Assembly: GCA_900316445.1 (NCBI GenBank)
Contig: ONCZ01000014.1
Span: forward strand, 1 to 64,000
DNA: 64,000 nucleotides
DNA from: an uncultured Prevotellaceae bacterium
GTDB taxonomy: Bacteria > Bacteroidota > Bacteroidia > Bacteroidales > Bacteroidaceae
Direction: 5' to 3'
The notes beneath the pieces were generated by a model that was not told the origin of the DNA, did no database searches, and saw only the letters and a list, made by a program, of their open reading frames with translations. The stretch's first letter is position 1; the number at the start of each line of letters is the position of its first letter. This document shows, piece by piece, positions 17,165 through 25,098 of the stretch. Both the position numbers and the translations under genes were made by a program.

Positions 17165-19750
17165 CTATCTGCCGCAGAGGGCAGCGTAGGGACAGGGACG
17201 GCAGCGGTTACGGTCGTCGGTGGGCGTGAAACGGAGAGCGGGAGAGAAGATGGCATCGGTAGTCTCTTTGAGGAGCGCGATGAAACGGTCACTGTGGACG
17301 GCGATGTCGGTGACAGGCTCACGGCCGATGACGAGCGTAGGGTCGTAGCCATCCGCAGCGGCATGTTGGATGAAGAGCAGTGATGGCGAAACAGCCTCCG
17401 TCTGATGTTGGCGTACAATATGGCTGTAGAGGAACGCCTGGAGATAATAGTCGCTGTGGTTGGGGATTTGGGCGGGATCGAAGATGGCCTCAATGTCGGG
17501 CATGGGACGTAGATGACGAGCACCGGTCTTGTAGTCTATGACGCGGATACGTTCTTTTCCGCTGACGGGATCGGTGATGCAGTCAAGACGGTCAATGATG
17601 CCACCAACCTTTGTCTCTCCCCAAGGCATGTCTACGCGCTTTTCGAGGCCGAGGATGGTGAAGGGCGTCAGACGGCAGTCGGTCTCGATGAGCAGACGTA
17701 TGTATTTGATGATGACCTCGCGGTTGATGAGCTGGAGTCCGTCAAGGTTAGGGGATCCTAGGGTGCTACGAATGGCGGTGTCGACGGCGCGCTCGATAGT
17801 GACTTCATCTTTGAGAAGGTCATCGAGAAGGATTGAAGTGACCTGGCGGCCGATGAACTGATCGTAGAGCGTCTGGGCTGCTTCGTGGAAGATGATGCCG
17901 AAGAGACGGTTGTCAATGATGTCTTCGTCAGTGTTATAGGGTTCCTGGAGGTTGCTGACGTAACGGTAGAAGAAGCGTAACTGACAGCGCAGATAGCTGC
18001 TAATGGCCGTTGGGCTGATGCCGCCATTGTTTTTGGAGAAACGCTGACGGAGTATGTTGAGTACGGCAGGTGTCTTATCGATGGACTGCGGTTGACGGAG
18101 CAGCGGCTTTTGGCCTGCGCGCAGACTGCGGAACTCAATATGATCTCTTTCGACCATCAATTGGAGCATGAAACGTGACATTTCACCTTTCTGGGCATCA
18201 ATGGTGGCGTTGTTGTAGACGATAGTGACATCATTGGCACGTTGCAGCAGACGGTCGAAATAATGCTGGTAGATGGCAACCTTGTAGTCGATGGTGGTCA
18301 GTCCGTAAGCCTTGCGGATGGCATAGGGGATGAACGAAGTGTCGTTGACGCCACGAGGCATGTTTCCTTCGTTGCAGGAGAGCAGTAGCACGTGGTCGAA
18401 GTCAAGGTTACGCGTCTCGAGCACACCCATGACCTGGATACCCTCGGCAGGCTCACCGTGGAAGGGGATTGAGGTGGACTGAACGACCTGTGCAACAAGG
18501 CGTTGCAGCGTAGGCACGTCTACCGTGAGGATACCATCGTCGGTGAGGCCACTCAGGCGGTTGAGCAAGGTATACATCTTGAAGATCGATTCAGATTGCA
18601 GATCCGAGTCGGTCTTTATATTCCGGACGATATCGAGGAGCCAGTGGAGGAGGGAAGAGCCGTCGGTGAGATGGGCCGATGCGTAATCCTCTGGCAGCAG
18701 GGTAGCATAGGGATGACGGGCAACGATGTCGAGCCAGCGACGACGGAACGATTGTGTGCGGGCGGAGAAACCGTTGACCTGAAGGTTCAGCAACTGTGAA
18801 ACGAGTGAGGCAACGGGTGTCTGCAACAACGGATAGCCGGTGGTGACGTTCACCTTGTCGACGGTGTCAGGCAGACAGTGGATGACAGCCTGCAACAGTC
18901 CTTCGTTGCAGAGAACCACTGCTGTGCGCCGTCCGTCGGCAATACGCTCTGGTGTGAGCCACTCACTGACATAACGGGCTTGGATATTCTCCGTCGGGGC
19001 GGATATGAAGGTGAGATGCTGTGGTGGCTGTTTCTCGGTGTCCTGATAAAACACGGCCTTCCCCTCACGCTCCAGTCGGCGGAAGAGTGTCTGCTCCACC
19101 TGTTGCAGGAGGTTGAAGCCCACAAAGACGTAGGTGTCGTATTCGAAGGAGATCGTTTCGTCCTCGGCCACCTGACGATAGAGGGCTCCTTCGTAAGCCA
19201 GTCCCTGGGCAGCGAGTTGCTCGTTGAAGGTGTGATAGATATCGCCGATACGACTCCACAAACGGAGGAACCGTTGTTTGAGCTCGCTGTTATGATCGTC
19301 GGAGAAGTTACTGAAGAAACGTTGTATGAGTTTGCGTTGCTCGTCGGTGAGATACGACACATCGTCGAGTTCGTGGATGTCGCGGAGGTTGGCGAAGATA
19401 CGGTCGGCGGAACCCATGTTCTTGTCGAGGTCGTCGAAGTCGGAGAGCAGCAGTTGTCCCCAGCCATAGAAGTGGTCGAGTGTCTCGTCGATGTCGGTGC
19501 AACGGGTAAAACACTTATGTAGTTCGCAGACGAGCAGGATGGGGTCGGCCACCTGAAGTCTGGAGTGGCTGCGGAAGAGGTCGCTGATGGTGATATAAGC
19601 GGGACTCCACAGAGGACGGCCTGCCTGATGGGCGAGGTAGTCGTTGAGAAACAGCGAGGCACGCTTGTTAGGGAAGACGACGGCGACACGTGAGAGGTTT
19701 GTGCCGAAGCGGGCGAGGAGGTCGGAGGCGACATGTTCGAGGAAAGACAT
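17165..19750 (-). CDS. AddB-like helicase-nuclease subunit, PD-(D/E)XK family
   Basis: An 861-residue protein paired with the AddA-like gene upstream. The N-terminal region (VAVVFPNKRASLFLNDYLA) resembles the degenerate helicase half of AddB. LLLSCNEGNMPRG near residue 465 is a helicase-like motif. The C-terminal nuclease domain has FFHEAAQTLYDQF-like context, VIDYKTGARHL near 738 and the QAFLYSHI helix. Four cysteines fit an AddB iron-sulfur cluster: one in YLRCQLRFFYRY near 585 and three in CRPCPYAALC at the end. It would process double-strand DNA ends for recombination. The start follows the AddA stop after a TTTATAG repeat. Confidence 0.8.
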   Translation of the reverse strand: MSFLEHVASDLLARFGTNLSRVAVVFPNKRASLFLNDYLAHQAGRPLWSPAYITISDLFRSHSRLQVADPILLVCELHKCFTRCTDIDETLDHFYGWGQLLLSDFDDLDKNMGSADRIFANLRDIHELDDVSYLTDEQRKLIQRFFSNFSDDHNSELKQRFLRLWSRIGDIYHTFNEQLAAQGLAYEGALYRQVAEDETISFEYDTYVFVGFNLLQQVEQTLFRRLEREGKAVFYQDTEKQPPQHLTFISAPTENIQARYVSEWLTPERIADGRRTAVVLCNEGLLQAVIHCLPDTVDKVNVTTGYPLLQTPVASLVSQLLNLQVNGFSARTQSFRRRWLDIVARHPYATLLPEDYASAHLTDGSSLLHWLLDIVRNIKTDSDLQSESIFKMYTLLNRLSGLTDDGILTVDVPTLQRLVAQVVQSTSIPFHGEPAEGIQVMGVLETRNLDFDHVLLLSCNEGNMPRGVNDTSFIPYAIRKAYGLTTIDYKVAIYQHYFDRLLQRANDVTIVYNNATIDAQKGEMSRFMLQLMVERDHIEFRSLRAGQKPLLRQPQSIDKTPAVLNILRQRFSKNNGGISPTAISSYLRCQLRFFYRYVSNLQEPYNTDEDIIDNRLFGIIFHEAAQTLYDQFIGRQVTSILLDDLLKDEVTIERAVDTAIRSTLGSPNLDGLQLINREVIIKYIRLLIETDCRLTPFTILGLEKRVDMPWGETKVGGIIDRLDCITDPVSGKERIRVIDYKTGARHLRPMPDIEAIFDPAQIPNHSDYYLQAFLYSHIVRQHQTEAVSPSLLFIQHAAADGYDPTLVIGREPVTDIAVHSDRFIALLKETTDAIFSPALRFTPTDDRNRCRPCPYAALCGR

Positions 19751-19790
19751 ATTTCTGTTTATAGTTTAAAGTTTATAGTTTATAGATGAT
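19751..19790. repeat. TTTATAGTT tandem repeat between the AddA-like and AddB-like genes
   Basis: About three GTTTATAGTTTA units (19757-19785). The AddA-like stop codon (19780-19782) lies inside the repeat. The unit recurs at 39243-39285 and, in frame, in the MMPL gene. Confidence 0.75.
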
Positions 19791-22700
19791 TACCCTGGAA
19801 GATGACTTCTTCGATGGAGTTGGAGTAGACGTACCAGAGGTAGCCGCGGATGTTCTGGTGGCCCATGTCGGCGAGGAGATTCATATACTGTCTGACCTGG
19901 TCATGATACTCAGGTTTGGGGGAGCCGAACTTGAAGTCGACGACGATCCACTGTTGCCCGTCGGTCATCACACGGTCAGGACGATGCTGGCACACTCGTC
20001 CGTCTTCAACAGAAAGGATAGAACATTCGTTGAAGAGTTTCCAACGATCTGAGAACCAATTTGCTACACGAGAATCTTTCAAGCGTTTCTGTAGCATGCT
20101 TGTGATGCGTTCCGGGGTGAGAGAACCGTCGTAGATGACACCTTCTGACTGGAGTCGTTGGAGGGCGTCAGGGATGTCTGCTGTGGTGCGGATGGTGGAG
20201 AATACTTCGTGGAGGACGCTACCAGTCTGGATGTAGTTCTGCTGGCGTACAACCTCCTCGTCATCACCCTCGGTGAAGGCACGGCTGCGGTTGCTCTGAC
20301 GGAAGCTGACCTTGCTCTCAAAGGTACGGATAGCGACGGGCAAGGGAAGGTAGGGCTGGAGGAAGGGGTTTGAACTTCGGTCTTTGAGCTTTACCGTTTG
20401 GCTTTGCCAAGAACCTTGGCCTTTAAGTAATGGTAGGGTACCGTAGGTGAGGCGGAGGGGAAGTGAGTCGTCGTCGAGGCCTTCGAGGACGATGTCGGCA
20501 TGTGGATCAGTCTCCTGCAGGGCATCGGCCACAAGTGGAAGGGCCTGTTCGATGAGGAGGGAACGGGTGCCGGAAGCCTTGCGGTGTCCGATGACAAAAA
20601 GACTGTTACGGGCACGGGTGAAGGCCACGTAGAGCAGATTGAGGTTGTCGACGGTATTCTGCAGATGCTCATGGCGGTAGTCAGCCTCAAAGATGGTGCC
20701 CATCATCTGCTTCTGACTGTAGTCGACGGGTACGATGGGAAGCTCGTCGAAGGGGGCTTCTGAAGGTTGGCACCAGAGGATGTTGCCGCTCTGCTTCTCC
20801 AGCTGCCAGTCGCAGAAGGGTACGATGACATGCTCGTACTCCAGTCCCTTCGACTTATGGATGGAGAAGATGCGTATGCCACTGGTCTCGTCGCTCTGGA
20901 TGGTCTTCGCACAGAGGGTCTCCTCCCACTCGGTGAGGAAGGCTGTAAGATCAGCAGCGTTCTCGTTGACGAAGTTGACGAGGTGGTCGTAGAAAGCGCA
21001 GACGTAGGCACTCTGAGAGGTAAGGCGCTCGAGGGCGAAGATGGTATAGAGGCGCTCGGTGAGGTCGTAGAGGGGGAGAGAACGGAGGTCGCCGAAGTGG
21101 GCGATATAGTCTTCTGGCAGGAGGGCATCGAGGTCGGTATCCGCCAGCATCTGGGCATTGTCGCCGAGGTAGTCCTGCATCACGTCGCAGTGGTAGATCT
21201 TGGCAATGGCAGCCTTCGTCAGCTGGTCGTCGGGATGGACGAGCAGGCGCATGGCGTGGATGAGCAGACAGACGGCGTTGGAGGCATCGAGGCGGAAAGC
21301 CTCGTCGGAGACGATGGTCACCTCGGGCATCTGTTCCATGAAATACTGGGCGATGAGGGGGATGACGGCATTGGTACGGACAAGGATGGCCATCTGTTCC
21401 TGGGTGGCACCGGCTGCCAGCAGTTCGCCGACGGTCTCCTTGAGCCTATGGAACATCTGTGTCTGATAATCCTCGGAAGACAGGAGTTCTATGCGCACAA
21501 ACCCCTCGTTAGCTCGGTGGTTAGGTATCTGCTGCACCACATCGGCGTAAGCTCTTTCCAGCTGATTGGCCTCTGCCTCGTTGATCTCCTGCAACGACAG
21601 GTATTCGAGGCGGGCGGCCTGTTTGAAGAAGGTGTTATTGAAGGTGATGATGCGACGCTGTGAACGGTAGTTGGTGTCGAGGCAGCGCGTCTCCACCTGC
21701 CGGTCATTAAACTGGCTCTCAATATCGTTGAGCAAGCGCCAGTCACCAGCACGCCAACGGTAGATGCTCTGCTTCACATCACCCACGATGAGGTTTTTGC
21801 TGCCCTCATGACTCATTGCCTCGTCGAGGAGCACTCGGAAGTTCTGCCACTGTACGGTAGAGGTGTCCTGGAACTCATCGATCATCACATGCTCCAGCTG
21901 GGCACCGATCTTTTCAAAGATGAACGGAGAGTCGCTGTCGCCGATGAGGGAATGGAGCAGCTGCTGGGTGTCGCTCAACAGGAAGCGGTTCGCGTCCTGG
22001 TTCAGTTCGTGCACCTTCTGTTCGATGCTACTTAACAGACGCAACTGACTGAGGTGACGCAGGGTGAGGTCGGCAGACTTGTAGAGGTGCCACTGGCGGG
22101 GCCGTTCTTCGATGGCCTGTCGCAGCAGACTGTCGAGGGTGCTGTCTGCCAAAGCATGAATGAGTTCGCGACGCGGATGAGTCTTCTTGTACCATTTTGA
22201 TGGATTGCCCACACTGTCGGTGACACGCTTGCCCACGATACCTTCGTCAAACAGTCCCTGACGCAGCTTGATGAAAAAGCTGCATAAGCCCGATTTGCCG
22301 TAGGAGAAATCGTCGACGGTGAGACCTTCTGATTCGAGAATCTCGAAAAATGTGTCGGCAAACTGCTTCATCCGTTCTATGGCACTCTGACGGAGTTCGC
22401 GCAGACGGGTGGTGTATTGGTCGAAGAATCCTGGCTCAGCCAACTTCTCTTCGAGGGTGCTGCTGACGTTCTTATAGGCATCACTGAAGATATGACGGCC
22501 GAACTGTTTAATCTGACCGATGACGTTCCATGACTTGTCGTCGGAGATGTTCTCCATAATGTATCGCAGGATCCACTGGAGCATGGCGTCGGTGGTGCTG
22601 AGGTCGGCAATGAGCTGGTCGACCGCAAGTTCCTCCACTTGCACGTCATTCAGACCGATACGTAAGTTGGTGGTGAGGTCGAGCTCACGCGCCATATTCC

Positions 22701-23055
22701 GCATGACACTCTGGAAGAAGGTGTCGATGGTCTCAACGCGGAAATAGTTGTAGTTGTTGAGGAGGTTGGAGAGGCTGATACCCGCCCGTTCACTGATGAC
22801 CTTCGTGTCGAGACCTGTCTTCTCCTGAACGACTTTCAGATAGTTGTCAGAGTCTGGCAGCTGTTTCCAAATGCCGTAAAGCTGACTGAGGATGCGCATC
22901 TTCATCTCCTCGGTGGCCTTATTGGTGAAGGTAACGGCGAGGATTGTGCGGTAGCTCATCGGGTTCTCTACCAACAGGGAGATATATTCGGTGGCGAGTG
23001 TGAAGGTCTTTCCGCTGCCGGCACTCGCTTTATATACGGTCAGAGGTCTTACCAT
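19780..23055 (-). CDS. UvrD/RecB-type helicase-nuclease, AddA-like
   Basis: A 1091-residue superfamily 1 helicase. The P-loop is YKASAGSGKTFTLA at about residues 8-21. Walker B is MIDEFQDTSTVQW near 392, then RWRAGDWRL. Late motifs are IFSIHKSKGLEYEHVIVPF near 720 and LLYVAFTRARNSLFVIG near 795. The C-terminal PD-(D/E)XK domain has VVDFKFGSPK near 1040. With the AddB-like partner it would form the Bacteroidota end-resection complex (RecBCD/AddAB function). It overlaps the DUF5686 stop by seven bases. Confidence 0.88.
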   Translation of the reverse strand: MVRPLTVYKASAGSGKTFTLATEYISLLVENPMSYRTILAVTFTNKATEEMKMRILSQLYGIWKQLPDSDNYLKVVQEKTGLDTKVISERAGISLSNLLNNYNYFRVETIDTFFQSVMRNMARELDLTTNLRIGLNDVQVEELAVDQLIADLSTTDAMLQWILRYIMENISDDKSWNVIGQIKQFGRHIFSDAYKNVSSTLEEKLAEPGFFDQYTTRLRELRQSAIERMKQFADTFFEILESEGLTVDDFSYGKSGLCSFFIKLRQGLFDEGIVGKRVTDSVGNPSKWYKKTHPRRELIHALADSTLDSLLRQAIEERPRQWHLYKSADLTLRHLSQLRLLSSIEQKVHELNQDANRFLLSDTQQLLHSLIGDSDSPFIFEKIGAQLEHVMIDEFQDTSTVQWQNFRVLLDEAMSHEGSKNLIVGDVKQSIYRWRAGDWRLLNDIESQFNDRQVETRCLDTNYRSQRRIITFNNTFFKQAARLEYLSLQEINEAEANQLERAYADVVQQIPNHRANEGFVRIELLSSEDYQTQMFHRLKETVGELLAAGATQEQMAILVRTNAVIPLIAQYFMEQMPEVTIVSDEAFRLDASNAVCLLIHAMRLLVHPDDQLTKAAIAKIYHCDVMQDYLGDNAQMLADTDLDALLPEDYIAHFGDLRSLPLYDLTERLYTIFALERLTSQSAYVCAFYDHLVNFVNENAADLTAFLTEWEETLCAKTIQSDETSGIRIFSIHKSKGLEYEHVIVPFCDWQLEKQSGNILWCQPSEAPFDELPIVPVDYSQKQMMGTIFEADYRHEHLQNTVDNLNLLYVAFTRARNSLFVIGHRKASGTRSLLIEQALPLVADALQETDPHADIVLEGLDDDSLPLRLTYGTLPLLKGQGSWQSQTVKLKDRSSNPFLQPYLPLPVAIRTFESKVSFRQSNRSRAFTEGDDEEVVRQQNYIQTGSVLHEVFSTIRTTADIPDALQRLQSEGVIYDGSLTPERITSMLQKRLKDSRVANWFSDRWKLFNECSILSVEDGRVCQHRPDRVMTDGQQWIVVDFKFGSPKPEYHDQVRQYMNLLADMGHQNIRGYLWYVYSNSIEEVIFQGNHL

Positions 23056-25094
23056 CGCTTAAAGAGTTCAAAGTCGAATTGAATGCCGAACTCGGCGAAA
23101 TGCCTGTTTCGGAAACTGGTAAATGCACCAACAGAGATATAACGGTTGGTGAAGCCATAGCCTAATTCAAAGTAGGGCTTGGAATGTTCGAGCAACACGC
23201 CGCTGAAGTAGAAACGCTCTTTCTCGATATATTTGCCCAGATAGGGTATCCAAGTGGCAAACAAGAGGGGCGATTCGTAAGACAGGTTGGCGCGGATATA
23301 GTAGTTGGACTCATTGTATTCGCGACCGCTGAGCAATTGGAAGTTTCCGCTCCAGTCATCGTCCCAGCCCTCTGGCAGGTTCTCGTCGTGGAAGTTGGCG
23401 AAGTCGAGGAAGTAGTCGGTCGTCTTTTTCGTATAGAAACCTGCTCCGGCACGCATGTTGAGTAATCTCAGTCCGGGGATACGATATTTCCATTGGGCAT
23501 CGAACTCCCAACGGTCATACTCGAGGTTCGACCCGTTGATGCCCTTGATACTGCGCTCCCAGTCGATGGCAAAGAGCGGACCTTTATTGAGCCATGGTTG
23601 CAGTTTGATGCCAAGGATAGGTGCGAAGCTTCGGTATTCATCAGGCACGCCGTATTGATGCATCACCTCCGGGTTGACAGCCTTACGCTGGTGTACGAGA
23701 ATACCCGTCTCGATGTCCAGCCAGTCGAAGACCATGATGTTATTGTACAGTCGGAGATAATTATCATAGAATTGGTCTATATCTGTGTTTGTAAAGTCGA
23801 TACTGTCGTGGTGGGCCTCATTGATGGCATCCATCACTGTGCCGTTGCTGATGCGGTTACCATTACCATAGATGATTTCAGCATAACCGTTTCGTTTCGG
23901 GTTGTAGACCATCTGGACAGGAATGGTGAAATAGAGCTGATTTTGCTTGAAGTTGTAACCGACGGTAGGTTCGATGTTCAAGTAACGATGCTGGGAGAAA
24001 CGGAACAACGAACGGAACTTCATCTTGTAACGGAATCCACGGCTGCCACTATAACTGACGTAAAGGGGGTTGATGATGGGTGAGATACGGAAATAAGCCC
24101 CACCTGATTTTGTTTGGGCGTCGATGGGTGTGACGAGCGTCTCACCGATGGTATCCCAGAAGATTTTCTTCCAGAGGTTCGGCTTATGGGGAACGGTATC
24201 TGCAGCTGCAGCCAGGTCGGATGCCTCTCTCTCCTTGTCGTACGCCTCGTAGATGGCCTTGTCGAGTCTGTTTAATGGTACGGGACGGATGGAGTCCATC
24301 AACTCACGGCTGGATATAGATGTGATACTGTCGGGCAGGGTGGTCGGACAGTTGTAGTAGGCATTAAACAATACGGTGATTCTGTTGCCCAGGAACCGGA
24401 AGGTGGCGGCGGTATTGCACTTTGCGGGCATCAGCGTCCGTCCTTCTTTTTCATTCTGGGTGATCTCCGTGCGGAAGGTAATCATATCGAACTCGCCATT
24501 GAGGACTGTCCTCAAGATGCGTCCCGTCTCTGTCTCCACAATGGCGTAACCGTTTAACAATTGGGTGTTATAGAGTTTCGGCCGGAAGTCAATACGTGTG
24601 GCACCGTTCATCAGACTGATCTGGGTGTAGCGGTAATAACGGCGGTTATGCTTGTTGAAGGGCGACAGAACATGCCCTTCGTAAAAGGCCATATCGTAAA
24701 TGTCCGGGGTCATGAAGTCCACGAGCGTCGGCATGGCCATATGATTATGGCTGACGGTGCCTGTGAGCACCTGACTGTTCACGTCGAAGTTGTGGACGTC
24801 TTTGAACTTTGCCGTGCTGTATGATTCACGGATATATTCGCGCGGATCTTTGGCCAATACATAGGTCGTCGGGATGAGCCAGAGGGCAAAGTTACGCTTC
24901 TCCACGTTGTAGCGGAACTTCATGTAGATATTCTCTTCAAGTGACTTGAACTCAGACAGATTAGCCTTTCTGTATTCATAGATGCGGTTGAGGATGAGTG
25001 CTTCTTCCTTCTCCTTGGCAACGATGCTGACAGACATACAGAGGAGTATGCCGGCCAGCATCATTCTGGTGTAGGATAGAAGGAATCTTTTCAT
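23049..25094 (-). CDS. DUF5686 outer-membrane protein
   Basis: A 681-residue protein with a signal peptide (residues 1-26, ending SVSIVAKE). The N-terminal periplasmic half (EALILNRIYEYRKANLSEF, VHNFDVNSQVL) is followed by a long C-terminal half of alternating polar and aromatic strands that ends IQFDFELFKRW. The C-terminal aromatic residue and strand pattern fit an outer-membrane beta-barrel. The family is common in Bacteroidota but its function is not established. It sits four bases after uvrA and overlaps the AddA-like gene, so it is in a DNA-repair-like operon that does not match its envelope location. Confidence 0.8.
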   Translation of the reverse strand: MKRFLLSYTRMMLAGILLCMSVSIVAKEKEEALILNRIYEYRKANLSEFKSLEENIYMKFRYNVEKRNFALWLIPTTYVLAKDPREYIRESYSTAKFKDVHNFDVNSQVLTGTVSHNHMAMPTLVDFMTPDIYDMAFYEGHVLSPFNKHNRRYYRYTQISLMNGATRIDFRPKLYNTQLLNGYAIVETETGRILRTVLNGEFDMITFRTEITQNEKEGRTLMPAKCNTAATFRFLGNRITVLFNAYYNCPTTLPDSITSISSRELMDSIRPVPLNRLDKAIYEAYDKEREASDLAAAADTVPHKPNLWKKIFWDTIGETLVTPIDAQTKSGGAYFRISPIINPLYVSYSGSRGFRYKMKFRSLFRFSQHRYLNIEPTVGYNFKQNQLYFTIPVQMVYNPKRNGYAEIIYGNGNRISNGTVMDAINEAHHDSIDFTNTDIDQFYDNYLRLYNNIMVFDWLDIETGILVHQRKAVNPEVMHQYGVPDEYRSFAPILGIKLQPWLNKGPLFAIDWERSIKGINGSNLEYDRWEFDAQWKYRIPGLRLLNMRAGAGFYTKKTTDYFLDFANFHDENLPEGWDDDWSGNFQLLSGREYNESNYYIRANLSYESPLLFATWIPYLGKYIEKERFYFSGVLLEHSKPYFELGYGFTNRYISVGAFTSFRNRHFAEFGIQFDFELFKRW

Positions 25095-25098
25095 AACT

